A stretch of 64,000 nucleotides of DNA, taken from NCBI GenBank assembly GCA_007922305.1, contig ML677478.1, positions 1,468,477-1,532,476 on the forward strand, given 5' to 3'. The notes beneath the pieces were generated by a model. That model did not search any database. It saw nothing but the letters and a program-made list of their open reading frames with translations, and was not told the DNA's origin. The translations under genes and the position numbers were made by a program. This DNA is from Dermatemys mawii. Taxonomy: Eukaryota; Chordata; Testudines; Dermatemydidae. Positions 1 through 11,352 of this stretch are shown piece by piece (within the stretch, counting starts at the first letter, position 1; every line of letters begins with the position of its first letter).

Positions 1-1330
1 AACAGTAAAAACTACATGCAGGTAAATCTCCCCCTCAGAGATATTCCAATAATCCTCTTTTACAGATGAGGCTTCCTCCTAGTCTCTGTCCAGCAATCAC
101 TCACACCCCTGTAGTTACTGTCCTTTGTTCCAGTTTCTTTCAGGCTTCTTCTTGGTGGAGAGGCTATCTTTTGTGCTAGCTGAAGACAAAATGGAGGGGT
201 TTCCCCAGGGGCTTATATAGTCTCTCTCTTGTGGGGGGAAACCTCTTCCCCTCTCCTATGCAGAATCCAGCTCCAAGATCTCCTTGTGCATCTGTAGCCA
301 TGGATCATTGCATGGGCCCATCCCTGTGGTGACCTCACCCGTTTATGTCAATCAAACACTACTGTCAGTTTGCACCACATCTTTGGTGTTACTGGGATAT
401 TTTCTAGGTTGGTGGCTGTGACATACCAGGGTCCAACCCAGACTAATCCGCAGCTGTGTGTCACCTGCCTGCAATACCTTGCTGAAGTGGCTTCCGCCTA
501 GACCACTCACAAACAACCGTTGAGCAAGCACATCACACCCTGAGCATGTGTATCTGCAGCTTGGCCAGGAATAGTTGGGTTACACTCAGGCTCTCTCTAC
601 TCCTGGTTATACTGCAGAGGGACCCTAACACATTCCCTGTTCTTCAATTTCCCTCCAGAAATATACATCCTGTGCTGCCTAGTCTTCTCTTAAACAATAC
701 AAGCTACATTGTCCATTATTTCTTTAACAGCACTAATATAAATACAACTTAGTTTCTCAGACACTTCTGTTTAAACACACTGGATTAGATAAAACAATAA
801 AACAAAGTTTATTGACTACAAAGATAGATTTCAAGTGAGTGCAAATAAGGAGCATAGAAGTCAGACATGGTTCCAAGGAAAATAAAGCTAGAATGAAACG
901 TCTGCCTAAGTTAACAAATGATGTGAAATTCATAGAAAAAGTTTCCTCACCACATGCTTTCAGCAGTATTACTGACTGAATCCCTTAGGTCAGGACCACC
1001 CCTCCCCCAGTCCAACGGCTGCTTCCTTTATGCCTTCAGATACAGTGACTCTATGGGCAGAGAGAGAGAGCACAGTGCCTTGGGATGTCTGCCCCTTCTT
1101 TTTATAGTCCTATCCCCACCTTGAGAAACATTTCCACCTGGTAACCAAAAGACAAAATGTCTATGTAGAAGGATGTTCCCTGCAACTTTTTCTTCACCTC
1201 TTTCAGCTTCCTTTGTTTCCCTTCCTGGTTGACGACTCTGGTTATTGTTTAGATAGAAAATTAAGCAGAGCACACATTTCTTTGTTTAAGACAGACCAGT
1301 TTGCCAGACTCACTTTGGGACATATATTAA
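1..1330 (-). repeat. LTR-like retroelement copy A1 (truncated by window edge)
   Basis: Bases 1-1010 match 40440-41460, and the stretch to about 1330 matches 14300-14650 and 47440-47790. On the minus strand it holds an AATAAA in a T/A-rich context near 805-815, as expected for the R region of an LTR, so its sense is taken as minus. The ORFs inside it (546-752, 1028-1273) resemble no protein. It lies just upstream of the OR1 flank, and sister copies sit upstream of OR2, OR4 and OR5, so it probably travelled with the OR duplication unit. That it is an LTR is an inference from structure. Confidence 0.6.
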
Positions 1331-2122
1331 TAACATGACACAGTGTTATCATATACCTTTGCATACATTATCAAAAATTGTTTTAATATTTGAAATGACT
1401 CATAGTAACCTAGTAAATGAAGGACAAAGGATACCATGGTGATTGGCATGCTATAAATATCTAGATCATCTGGAGTATTCTTACATATCTTTCAGGTTTT
1501 ACATTCCACTTATTGGGGACAGGACAATGAGATGATTCTTAAACCATGAATGACTGAGAAGATATCAGCTACAGCTGAAAAGAAACAGTACATTTCTTCT
1601 GTATCAAACTTTCTGTTCCTTTGATTCCAAATTTGTTGCTAAGGCTTGTTGAAAATTTTTCTTGACAAGTTTTTTTGATGGAAAATTGGATTTTTCATTC
1701 AACTATTTTTTCCATTAAATTATCTTTTCCCTGGAAATTATCAGCTTTCCATCAAAATACCAAACTCCCCCCGTCCCTAAAGCATGGCTGTGGGACTCTG
1801 ATGATGTTCCAGGGCAGTTCAGCAAGAGGAGAGACCATCATGCATCATGAGGGATGTGGTCCAGCCTGGCAGCCTGGACCATGGAAGAGATGGGTGGTGA
1901 GTGGTATCTGAGTCACCCCGTGGTATTTCTGAATCGAAATATTAAGTTTTTAGAGAATGATTTTGGTCTCAAAGAAAAAAAAAACCTTTGTGGATCAGCT
2001 CTACACAGTACTGGCTTGCACTGAAAACAACAGGATGAAATATACCCCTCACCTCCTATTCTGTAACTCTAGTCGAAATTGCATCATTTAATAACACAGT
2101 TGGAAAGGGTGGGTGAAATTAA
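1331..2122 (+). repeat. Distal 5' flank of OR1 (array duplication unit)
   Basis: This stretch has no gene. It is paralogous to DNA upstream of OR2 (14700-15420), OR5 (47850-48570), OR6 (59790-60160) and the orphan flank at 20600-21500. It includes a T-rich patch near 1660-1760 and the recurrent segment at 1765-1920. The ORF at 1675-1911 recurs only in part among the copies and is treated as non-coding. Confidence 0.65.
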
Positions 2123-2333
2123 TACCCAGGGCATAAATTACACCGAATGTGGCTTTGGTTCACTGAATGCATTAATTAGGTGTCAGGGGGCTCTGAGCTC
2201 AGGTATCCCCAGTTGCTTCAGGGATCATGTCCCATAGATCACACATCTCAGTATAAAACTTCCTGAATGATCTAAACTGGCAGTTTCTTATGATGGGGAA
2301 ATGCAAGCACATCCCTCTCTTTCTTCTCAACAG
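2123..2333 (+). promoter_or_regulatory. Predicted OR1 promoter and untranslated exon 1
   Basis: Seen: an O/E(EBF)-like palindrome half (acccagggc) at 2124-2132, a TAATTA homeodomain site at 2173-2178, TATAAAA at 2252-2258, and a splice donor CAG|GTACATG with the exon ending at 2333. The TAATTA-to-TATA distance of 79 bp is identical in all six units. Exon 1 would run from about 2282 to 2333, and the intron from 2334 to 2957. Known: O/E and LHX2-type sites mark vertebrate OR promoters. The start site is inferred from the TATA position. Confidence 0.62.
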
Positions 2334-3028
2334 GTACATGTGATTCTCCAACATCACTCTCACACAGATGCATGAGGACACCATGGTGACTGGCAGGTAT
2401 TGAATTCAAGACCTCCAGCACTAAAAGCTTCAGTCCCAATTCTACCCCTTCAGATAAAGGAGCAACCTCCATGGTTGGAAAAAATAGGCAATTATATAGT
2501 CACCAAAGCCAAGGCTTTCCATTATGTCTCTGAGTTTTCATACAGGCTAAAGTAAATTCCTGAAAGCTTAATTCATACTGTAAGCAAAACTTCCCCTAAA
2601 CCAACATGCCAAGCCGCAGGGCTAATCTTCACAAAGAGGGAGAAAGATTGAGACTCCTTTACTCTCACCCCTTTATGAGCTATCAAATAATCTCTTCAGA
2701 CTGAGACAATTTTCACCCTGATACTCTCACAGCAGAGTCAGAAGTCACTGCTTGCTGCTCAGATAAGTGAACAGGAGCGTTCAAGTGTGGGGCATGATTA
2801 TCCTATATGTCATTGTATTTACACCATATGTATTCTATCAAACAACTGGAATAACCAGCTGTGAACATCTGGCTTTGTGAACTAAGCCCTTCTCTGAGTG
2901 GGTACTGATGTTGATTGAGAAACTGATCTCCATTTATTTTCACTTATTTCATTTCAGAGAAGGGACAGGTTTTCTGCACCATCCACCTGCCCACATCTCT
3001 GTTGCTGTCTGATCTCTGTTCAGAGGAA

Positions 3029-3967
3029 ATGGAAAAGGGAAATCACTCGGAGGTGACTGAGTTCATTCTCTCAGGACTGACAGATCGTCCGGAGCTGCAG
3101 GTCCCACTGTTTGGGGTGTTCCTACTGATTTATGGTATCACCCTGGTGGTGAATGGGGGGATGATCTTGTTAATCACAATTGATCCCCGACTCCACACCC
3201 CCATGTACTTTTTCCTGATGAATTTGTCTTTCTGTGACCTCTGCTTATCCTCGATAATTTCCCCTAAGATGCTGCTGAATTTCTTAGCCAAGAGGAAAAG
3301 CATTTCTTACACTGCCTGTGCTGTGCAAATGTATCTCTTTGTCACTTTTGCAGATGCTGAGTGCCTCTTGCTGGCTGTGATGGCGTATGACCGTTATGTG
3401 GCCATCTGTAAACCGCTGCTCTATATGGTCAGCATGTCCAGGCAGCTTTGTAAACAGCTGGTGGCTGGGGCATACACTGTGGGGTTGGTGGATTCAATGA
3501 TGTACATGTGTTTTACATTTCGACTGTCATTCTGCAGCTCCAAGATCATCAATCATTTCTTCTGTGATGTCCCACCACTGTTGGCACTCGCCTGTTCTGA
3601 CACCCACATCAATGAAATTGTGATGTTTGTTTTCACATGCTACATTACAGGGATCAGCTTTGTGACTGTCCTCTTCTCCTATATCTATATCATCTCCACC
3701 ATCCTGCAGATCCGCTCTGCTGAGGGCCAGCGGAAAGCCTTCTCCACCTGCTCTTTCCACTTGACCACTGTGGCCCTGTATTTTGGCACCCTCCTCTTCA
3801 TGTATTTACGTCCCACCTCCAGCTATTCCATGGACACAGACAAAGTGGCCTCAGTGTTTTACACGCTGGTGATCCCCATGTTGAACCCCCTGATCTACAG
3901 CCTGAGGAACATAGAGGTGAAGGATGCCCTGAGGAGAGCAATGAATAAACTGCTAACCAATTCTTGA
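3029..3967 (+). CDS. Olfactory receptor 1 of the array, intact, 312 aa
   Basis: Seven-transmembrane odorant receptor of the class II type, nearest by eye to families 5/8/9; expected in olfactory neuron cilia, signalling through Golf. Visible landmarks: N-glycosylation site NHS at residues 5-7, TM1 around 25-50, LHTPMYFFL at 55-63, C97 for the ECL1-ECL2 disulphide, [10 protein letters not shown] at 118-127, ECL2 cysteines 169/179/189, SY at 217-218, [10 protein letters not shown] at 236-245 and [10 protein letters not shown] at 283-292. Length is normal for an OR. The ATG at 3029 is chosen because all six paralogues begin MEKGNHS; an upstream in-frame TTG is not a credible start. A conserved acceptor (TTTCAG) ends at 2957, giving 71 nt of 5' UTR in the coding exon. 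Residue 41 in TM1 is Val where GN is the family norm. No stop or frameshift is seen. Confidence 0.95.
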   Translation: MEKGNHSEVTEFILSGLTDRPELQVPLFGVFLLIYGITLVVNGGMILLITIDPRLHTPMYFFLMNLSFCDLCLSSIISPKMLLNFLAKRKSISYTACAVQMYLFVTFADAECLLLAVMAYDRYVAICKPLLYMVSMSRQLCKQLVAGAYTVGLVDSMMYMCFTFRLSFCSSKIINHFFCDVPPLLALACSDTHINEIVMFVFTCYITGISFVTVLFSYIYIISTILQIRSAEGQRKAFSTCSFHLTTVALYFGTLLFMYLRPTSSYSMDTDKVASVFYTLVIPMLNPLIYSLRNIEVKDALRRAMNKLLTNS

Positions 3968-4386
3968 ATCTGTTTAACTCAGTACTGGTTTAGTGGTGGG
4001 AAGTGTAAACAGATGTATTTAATTCCCAGTACATTATAAAATAATTTCGCAGAGACCGTGGGGATATTTTTCATAATTATATTGCTATTATTATTAATTT
4101 GTTTGTATTCCAACTAGGTCTGCAGGCCCAACTGAGATCAGTGGAGAAATCATGGGAAGCATCACAGGGCCAGAGAGAGAGAGAAAATGATTCTATAGAC
4201 TGGTGGCGAGAGGCACCAACTTAGAGGGTGAGAGGCTCAACTTCACGTCTCTGATCCAATTGTTATTTAATTAGTTATTCACAGTAGAAAAACTTTGAAA
4301 GGAGAGATTGAGAACAACCCAGACTGGAATAGCACATCACTTGGGGGCTGGGATGCTTTCTGGAAATGCAGGAAACGCTAGTGCAT
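3968..4386 (+). repeat. OR1 proximal 3' flank (shared among units)
   Basis: Paralogous to the DNA just after OR2, OR3, OR5 and OR6: a T-rich block with ATTATTAATTTGTTTGTATTCCAA, then 'tctgcaggcccaactgagatcagtgga'-type sequence. No gene seen. It may hold the 3' UTR, but an AATAAA also lies inside the last codons (3944-3949). Confidence 0.6.
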
Positions 4387-4908
4387 AATATGCCGGTTTA
4401 GGTCACAGGGACCTTCATTGGGACTGTCACCTGATGTGCTGAAATTACCTCTGATACCATTTTCCCTGCTAGCCTGGGCCTCCAGAACCTTCTCTTGTTG
4501 AGCCTGACACGCTCGCCTTCTGGAAGACAGACCCGGCGTCTGAGCCATGCCCCCCAAAGCTGCGGATCTAGACTGTTACGAGCGCAGGAGGACACCTGTC
4601 TCCAGCACTCAGACACCCAGATCCCAGTGGGATCTAAACCCTCCAAAAATGCAATTTAACCCCCCTATATCACTACAAGAAAGATATTCACAAGGGTTTT
4701 CTCCCCAAGGTTACAATTACTTACACTGAGTTTATAAATAAACAAAAGTGATTTTATGAAGTATGAAAAGTAAGTTTTAAGTGGTTTTAAGTAGTAACAG
4801 AAAGAACATAGTAAATCATAAAGTAAAATATGCAAATCTAAGCTTAATAAACTCAGAAATCAGTTACACATGTTATCTTCTCACTCCAAGTGTTACTTCA
4901 GTTAAAAA
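4387..4908 (-). repeat. Solo-LTR family B remnant, internally deleted
   Basis: Matches parts of the full copy at 17969-19119, in the same orientation. The first bases are eroded and the distal third is missing. The minus-strand sense carries the AATAAA-type signal near 4730. The ORFs here (4398-4646 and 4547-4729) are not protein-like. Confidence 0.6.
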
Positions 4909-6410
4909 GCTTTTGTTTTTGACAATAAATTATTAGTCCAGAAGAAATTCACCCATTTCTAGACACCTTTGTGTCCCAACACTAGGAAATACTTAAAAAG
5001 ATATTTGGAGAGGTGACCAACAAATAAAGTGAAATACATTCAGCTCAGTTTTGTATCATATTAAAAAGACTTCACGGGAGAGACAACGATACAAACCAGC
5101 TGATGCTCTGGTTCTCTTTCTTCCATGTCCACAAGGAAAAACATGGCAACATTAATTGCATGGGCTCTGCACACCTCTTGTCCTGGGAACAAAGATGTTC
5201 CAGGGATCAAATCTCAATGTCGACAAAGTCCAATTTAGCCTCTGCCACTCAAGGAAGCAGCTAACGAGGTGTCAGGGGTAACATTGGTGTGATTAGCAAA
5301 CAGGAAAAATTTTGAATCTAAGTCTGGTTTTAGGGTTCTGAGCACACATTGTAAGTGAAAGGAGGAAAAACAAAGAGGTATCACCAAATCATGGGCAAAC
5401 AAGTCAGTTTCAGAGCATTTTTGCCTTAATATGAAATGACAGTGAGACATTCATGGGAGGGAAAGGAAGGAATGAACCTGAGAGAAGAAATTTTGACTTT
5501 TATGAACATATTTACTTATCAAAAGAAGGAAAGAGTTTTATCAAGGGAGGGAGATGAGTTAACTGGAAAAACAAAGAAAAATAGCTTTAATAGGAATAAG
5601 GAAATCTCCCCCATCGATTCAGGGAATGTCTCTACTAAAGCCATTACATGGATGGTGTGCAGTAAGGCTGGAGTGTAGAAGCTTTCCACACTGATGGAAG
5701 ACGTTTTCTATTGATGTGGTTAATCCACGTCTCCAAGTTGCAGTAGCTAAATCAATGGAAGCATTGCACTCAGGGTCAGTACAAGCTAACTCCCTCACAC
5801 AGGGTGTGAAAAGTCCCCCCAATCCCATACGATGGAGCTCTGTTGATCTAATTTTTAAGCATAAATCAGGACTCAGAGAAGCTGCTGATGGAAAAGACGA
5901 ATTGTGAAATCTAGTCCTATCTCCCTGCCATGGCAGGAGAATCCCCTTTGGTTCTCTTTGTTCAGGCTGGTTGGAAATATTCCAGTTGTCCCAGCTTCCC
6001 AGTAGAGATTATTCTGCATTCTGATCGAGCTCAGTGTCAGACTGTGTGTATGTGTCATGGGCACTCTGTGTGTGTATGTTTTTGGTGTGCAGTGGGCACT
6101 GTGTGTATTGTGTGCAGTGGGCACTGTGTGGTTTGTGTGTCTGTGTAGTGGGCACTGTGTGTGTGTGTGTGTGTGATGAGCACTGTGTCTTTGGTGTGGA
6201 GTGAGCACTGTGTGTTTGTGGGTGTGTGTGTGTAGTGGGCATTCTGTCTCTTTGTGTGTGTTTGTAGTGAGCACTCTGTGTGTGTTTGGTGTACAGTGGA
6301 CACTATGTGTGTGTGATGCGGGGGTACCACTGAGGTGAATGCCAAGTGTAGGCAGGTGTGTGTCCCTGGCCTTGCCCAGTGCTCAGGCTGGCTTCCCCCA
6401 GGGCAGGGCC
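4909..6410 (+). repeat. Distal 3' flank of the OR unit with MITE-like segment and TG tracts
   Basis: Paralogous to 37620-39000 and 55480-56760 (same orientation) and, inverted, to 51650-52980 and 62650-63640. A MITE-like segment of about 270 bp starts near 5620 ('aatgtctctactaaagcc'). From about 6040 to 6320 there are interrupted (TG)n tracts with a recurring 'gtgggcactgtgtg' unit. The histidine/threonine-rich minus ORFs at 5873-6345 are translations of this low-complexity DNA. No gene seen. Confidence 0.6.
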
Positions 6411-7070
6411 CTTTCCGAGATCACAGAATTGTAGGATTGGAAGGGACCCGAATAGGTCATCTAGTCTAGTCCCCTGCACTCACAGTACGACTGAGTATTA
6501 TCTACACCAGAGGTGTCCAATACATTCACCATTAGCCAGATGTGGCGAATAGGCTATTGAACCATGTCTAATGCATGAGCATGAGCATAATGCGTGGGTG
6601 CATAATGAGGGGATGTGTGAACCAGATACCAGGGTTATGATGCCAGAAAAAGAACGCAAAAGAATGTCACACTGAAGTAATTTTGTGTTAGTAGTACCTA
6701 TTCATATTTTTTGTAATATCTACATATTTTCATATTAATAAAAATAATTTGAAATGTTGTTTGTGGTAAGTTTTTCAATACTTTATTATAATGTGTTGAA
6801 TAAGAAAGATTCAAAACCACAAATGTGGCTAGCATCGAATTTCTGTTGGACACTGCTGATCTAGACCATCTCTGACAATACTTTGTGTTTGTCTAACAAG
6901 CGCTTAAAAATCTCCAGTGATGGGGATTCCATAACCTGCCTAGGCAATTTATTCTATTGCCTAACCACTCTGCCAGTTAGGAAGTTTTTCCTAATGTCCA
7001 GCCTAAACCTCCCTTGCTGCAATTTGAAGCCCATTGCTGCTGCTTCTTTTTCTCCTAAATTCTGTTTCAC
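6411..7070 (-). mobile_element. CR1 LINE 3' fragment, split by a hAT insertion
   Basis: The two halves, 6411-6507 and 6859-7070, read as one CR1 3' end on the minus strand ('gaattgtaggattggaaggg', then 'gtttgtctaacaagcgctta', then 'aagtttttcctaatgtccag'). Unsplit relatives occur at 43672-43870 and 56765-57010. It is a truncated non-LTR retrotransposon with no reading frame left. Confidence 0.85.
6508..6858. mobile_element. Non-autonomous hAT transposon with 8-bp target duplication
   Basis: Ends are cagaggtgtccaa and ttggacactgctg, imperfect inverted repeats. The flanking 8-bp repeats are atctacac (6500-6507) and atctagac (6859-6866). The empty site is known from other CR1 copies in this window (tattatctagacc), which confirms the insertion. 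The interior is AT-rich with no transposase frame. Confidence 0.82.
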
Positions 7071-8040
7071 AGACTATGAGATACAGGAAATAAATAAAAT
7101 TAGAATCAGGAGCAAGCCCTGGCAGGCCTGGAGATATTCTGCAGTGAACAATTCCATTTTTTGCTTCAACATCACATTGAAAGGACCATCAATTATTAAT
7201 TGTCTGGCCCTATTTCAGACTTTATAGTTTGATCTTCCATGAGTGGTAATACTAGATAATTTACAACATTAAATAATACAAGCCAGTAAATGAGAGACAT
7301 GAGAAATGACTGAAAGCAACGGTGGGAAGACTTAAATCCCAATGCAGAGGGACTGAGGGAAAGTTAAAGGTGTAATTACTGTGGGAAAGGGTCTGATTTA
7401 AAAGGAGACTTGATGAAAAGGGCAGAACTGAGTGGTTGAGGGATAATTTGTGTTGTGCCAGATTTCTACTGCCCATACAACTATCCCACCCAACACAAGT
7501 ACACAGGCCTATTGTCAGAAGAACACACGTCTTTTCTTTTTGATACTTATTCTATCAACAAGAATAAAACCTGACATTTACAAATAGGTTTTCATCCTAC
7601 TTCCCTTCCTTTTCGCAAACCCCTCACCCCACTTACCCCGTCCCACTACAATCCAAACAAAAATTCCTCCTTAGCTCAGGATACAGCCCAATGGACTGCT
7701 GAAGTGTTCATTTCTCCCTAAACTGTTGACTAAGACAGTGGTGGCCCAAGTTTTGTATCAAAGAGGATGAGCAGCTCAAAAAGGCCAGTAGATTTAAGAA
7801 GGAAACCCCTAAAAGTCCCTTGAATCAGGTCTTGCCAACACCCAAAATCAAGCAGCTATTGAAGGGATGTTATATGGGCCAAGTCGTGGTGATGGAAGAA
7901 ACAAATGTTCCATTGACACAACTAGTGTTTGAGACAGAGCAACCAGGCCCGATAAACATAAGGTTTTTGTTTGTGAGAAGACAACCTGGTGCCCAGTGCT
8001 TCTTTAGAGGATGGGGGGCTATGGACAATCTGGTGTAGGT
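7071..8040. other. Gene-free stretch, nothing recognised
   Basis: No OR paralogy, no clear repeat end and no protein-like frame. The short frames at 6883-7227, 7261-7476 and 7820-8038 have no recognisable motif. Confidence 0.5.
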
Positions 8041-8365
8041 CAGATGTTCTCAAACGTTTTCTTTCTGCCCCCCTCAACATGATCCCTGGCCCACCTGTGC
8101 CACAACAACTGTTTTTCTACTTATAAAAGCCATGGCTGGCGGGTAGCAAGCAGGGAAATTGCCCAAGGCCCCATGCCACAGATGTCCCAGTGTCTCTAAG
8201 TTGCTCAGGCTTCAGCTTCAGCCCCAAGTGGGGGGCTTTGGGGTTCTGGGCTTCAGCTTTCTGCCCTGTGCTCCAGTAAGTCCAATGCCCACCCTGCTTG
8301 GCAGACCCCTGAAACCTGCTTGCAGTCCCCCAGGGAGCCCTGGACCCCAGGTTGAAAATCACAAT
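8041..8365. mobile_element. Probable non-autonomous hAT element
   Basis: Starts cagatgttctcaaacg and ends ggttgaaaatcacaat, a weak inverted-repeat pair of the common 'ttctcaaac' hAT type. The flanks gtgtaggt and acttaggt are a plausible decayed 8-bp duplication. The interior is GC-rich with no transposase. Confidence 0.55.
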
Positions 8366-9009
8366 ACTTAGGTGTGATGGCTGCGCTCAGCTAGGTTTTG
8401 CACGATGGGCAGAATAACCGTGTGTTGATCTGATCATGTGACACAGGCCCCCTGACAGAGCGGACCGCATAAAACACATTCTTCACGCTGCCATTTTCAG
8501 TCCCTGTTTTATTTCTATCCACGTCCCCTTTTATTTTATTTTGACCTTCGCGGTTTTGTTCCCTCTGCATAGTCTAACTTTCAGGGTCTTTTTACAAATG
8601 CTTCTTTTTTCTAAACAGGGTTTTGAAACTTGCTGAAGGAAGAAGATGTTGAATAGTGATCAAACAGTCTGATTGTTTCATCTCACACTCGATCTTTTGG
8701 CTCCTTTGCCTCTGTCACTTTGTGCACCTACTCTGCCATGTGAGCTCTTCTGTGTCCCCCTCCTTTGCTGCCTACTTCCTGTGTCCACCCAAGGCTCTAG
8801 GGGTGGGAGGCTGCAGAGAATACCTGGTCTCTGGGGGGCAAAATAACACCAGGTGAGATGCCAGTCTGTAGATCGTGGAAGGTAGAATGACGCTACACAT
8901 CTGAGGTCTTGGTGTGTCAACCCCCTTATTTCAGCGCCTCCGTCCCCTACCCCATCATTCTGCTTCATCAGTTTATGCCCTCCTTAGTTAAGTACATAAG
9001 AAAAGCCAC
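8366..9009. other. Gene-free stretch, nothing recognised
   Basis: No protein-like frame and no repeat I can name. Short frames at 8656-8856 and 8678-8968 have no family features. Confidence 0.45.
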
Positions 9010-9957
9010 ACTGTTCTACCAGGTGTTCTGTGCTATATAAAATGGATTATGTTTTGGCTATATTCATTGTATGTTTTAGAGTAAGAATCAAGGTATTAGA
9101 ATAAATGAATAGGATAGTAGAGACTAGTATTAGCTATTTTCTTTTTATTCTTGCCTTCTAAGTAACTAAGTAACAGACAGGATCCTGTCTGTGTTTATGT
9201 TAATTAAATTAGAAGAATTTTGAAGGCACAGGCTGCAAGGTAGGAAGAAGATAATTACAAGATTTAGTAAGGTTTAATTTATGATGCCTTTCTTGTTCAG
9301 CATAAAACACTACTATTTGCTACCTTTGGAAGGTCTCTGTAAAGAGCTGTTTGTGTGAATGAGGAATGTATGCATCGGGAAAAGATAAGGTGTGAAGGCC
9401 GGTGTTAGAGCCAGATGGTCAAGGGAGAAGAAGTCAAGATACTTATTGATGCCAGAGAACCATCCACACTCATCCATAATTGAGGAAGGGCAGACTGATG
9501 ACCCTGAGATGGAGGCTAACACCGTTATTCACAAGATAATTGATGAAATTGAAACCAGGACAGGATGACCCTCCCGGAGGTGTTTTAGAATGAAAGAAAC
9601 CAACAAAAGATAACACCAGTTAAGGAGTAACCCATCATAAAATGACACAGCAAAATCCATAGACTTCATCAAAAAGAATGGGGCGCTTTTCAATGGAACT
9701 TAGGGTTTGTCTTGCCAACAACATCAGAAGCATCAGATCGCGACCGACAGAGCCTGGCTCCCCTCTGCGACCAATCTGGTTGGCCACTAGATTGATCCAG
9801 GCTATGGACTGGCAACTATAAACATTGACTGGTGGGACTGTGCGAATGGTGTGTGAGTGTGACTGAAAAGCATATGCTAACTGCTGTATTCTCAATAAAT
9901 GTGGCGTATTGCCTTCTCTCCTATGAAAGATCTTGTGTGATTTGTATAAGCACAGCA
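9010..9957 (+). mobile_element. Probable 5' LTR of a gammaretrovirus-like provirus
   Basis: Right end well supported: AATAAA at 9894-9899, a short U5-like stretch ending cacagca, then 'ttttggtggagaatgc', which looks like the primer-binding-site start (TGG...) after an LTR. Left end uncertain. It directly precedes degraded pol/env-like DNA on the same strand. Confidence 0.5.
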
Positions 9958-11345
9958 TTTTTGGTGGAGAATGCAAACGGGGAAGAATTTGTGCTGTAAT
10001 TGTTAAAAATACTGCTAAGAAGTTATACCAAACACTTAAAAATGATCAATCTTCAGGTGTGCACAGCCCAGGTGATAGAGATACCAGGCAATAAAGAGGG
10101 AATCATTTGTGCTTAATTTTGTGTTTGCTGTTGGTATTCTATGAACTGAGAATTCTGATGTTTAAAAGGTATACACACCCTCAATCATAGCAGGGCTGAG
10201 AAATAGGAGAAAGGTTTAACATTCCTCTCTCCACCGCAGACTGCTGGCGGGGGGAATAATTGGAGGTGGGTATACCCCCGATCAAAGCAGGGTTGGGCAA
10301 TAGGAGAAGGACTTAGAGATCCTTGCTCCAACCTGGAGCCTCTTTGGCCTCCTATTACTCTGGTAAACTTGCACTTTGGCAGAATAACCATCCAGCTAAA
10401 CTAGGAGAGCTAAGGGAACTGGTCCAACAAATAACCCTCCACTCTGGACCCCAACCCACTGTAGAGAAAGAAAGGGACTCTTATGTGGCAGTAATAGAAG
10501 CAGCAGTCACATATACGAATGAAAGAAGCACAAAAGGGATTACGGGACCCCGGGGAGAATGTGCTAGAGATCATTCCCGAGGATGAGAGAACAGAGGTTG
10601 GCAGGGGCACCGGGTATACCCAGATCTCTTGCAATGTCAGGCTGACACCACTGGGCAAAAGGAAGGGGAGGGAGAGAAAGAGCTAACTGATAATGAGGTT
10701 TGCCGACAGGCTTGGTGAGCCCTGTATGGTATGGAGCTAACAGGGCACAGTGGGATGGGGCGCCCCTACCTGACTTGGTTAGAGAAGCGACAAGATTACA
10801 AAATACCCACAAGGGAATAGCCTGTGTAACCCCCCAGCACACTCCCACCATCAACACCACTACAGCTTCTCCCTGACACATACCCCTGTCCTGCAGATGA
10901 ATAGAGGAGCCCACTGAATGATGAATTTCCACTATCTGGAGGGGCATAAGTGTAGAAATTCATAGGAAAGGTCCATTGGGACCCCAGAGGAAGACCATGC
11001 ATGTTATGTTCAGCAGGGTAAGATACCCCTATATTGGCTTTAATAGGCACAGGAACCGCTGTGTCTTTAATCAAAACCACTCCAAAAGCAGGAAGGCACG
11101 TTAAGCAGCTAACCTTAAACTCCTTCCAAGGCAACCCCAGCATTGGTTGGGAATGGACCTCGGGTCAGGTAGAGCGCAAGAACCACACCATTAAGGAAGC
11201 ACTGTGGAAAGTCGTAAATCTTACCGGAAAAGATTGGCCAGACAAGCTGCCTCTGATTCTAGCAGCTTATCCACAGCAGCAGCATACTGAAAAAAACCTA
11301 GCCTTTACAAATGATGTTTGGACCCTCCATGCACCTTATGATTGA
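9958..11345 (+). pseudogene. Degraded retroviral gag-pol remnant with internal deletion
   Basis: Broken frames at 10323-10586 and around 10690-10860 may be gag remnants; this is weak. The frame at 11034-11345 begins with a retropepsin-like motif, ALIGTG followed by AVSLI, where the catalytic Asp of the D-T/S-G triad is Gly. After about 40 residues it passes into an integrase-core-like segment containing SGQVERKN and KDWPDKLPLIL. Reverse transcriptase and RNase H are absent, so the locus has a large internal deletion. Old, non-functional copy. Confidence 0.7.
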
Positions 11346-11352
11346 CTCTAGC

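Noticed and set aside
2395..2470. A tRNA-like segment in the OR introns (also 15670, 41965, 48845, 60435)
   Set aside because: No clean cloverleaf or A/B box pair by eye; probably an old SINE piece, not a tRNA gene.
3002..3028. Upstream extension of OR1 from a TTG (and of OR4 at 42541)
   Set aside because: TTG is not a normal nuclear start; all six genes align from the ATG of MEKGNHS.
3527..3760. A 77-aa antisense frame repeated at OR1, OR3 and OR5 (also 34814-35047 and 50562-50795)
   Set aside because: It lies opposite the TM4-TM6 coding part and is conserved only because the sense strand is; no start context or family.
5873..6345. His/Thr-rich frames on the minus strand
   Set aside because: Translations of interrupted TG repeats.
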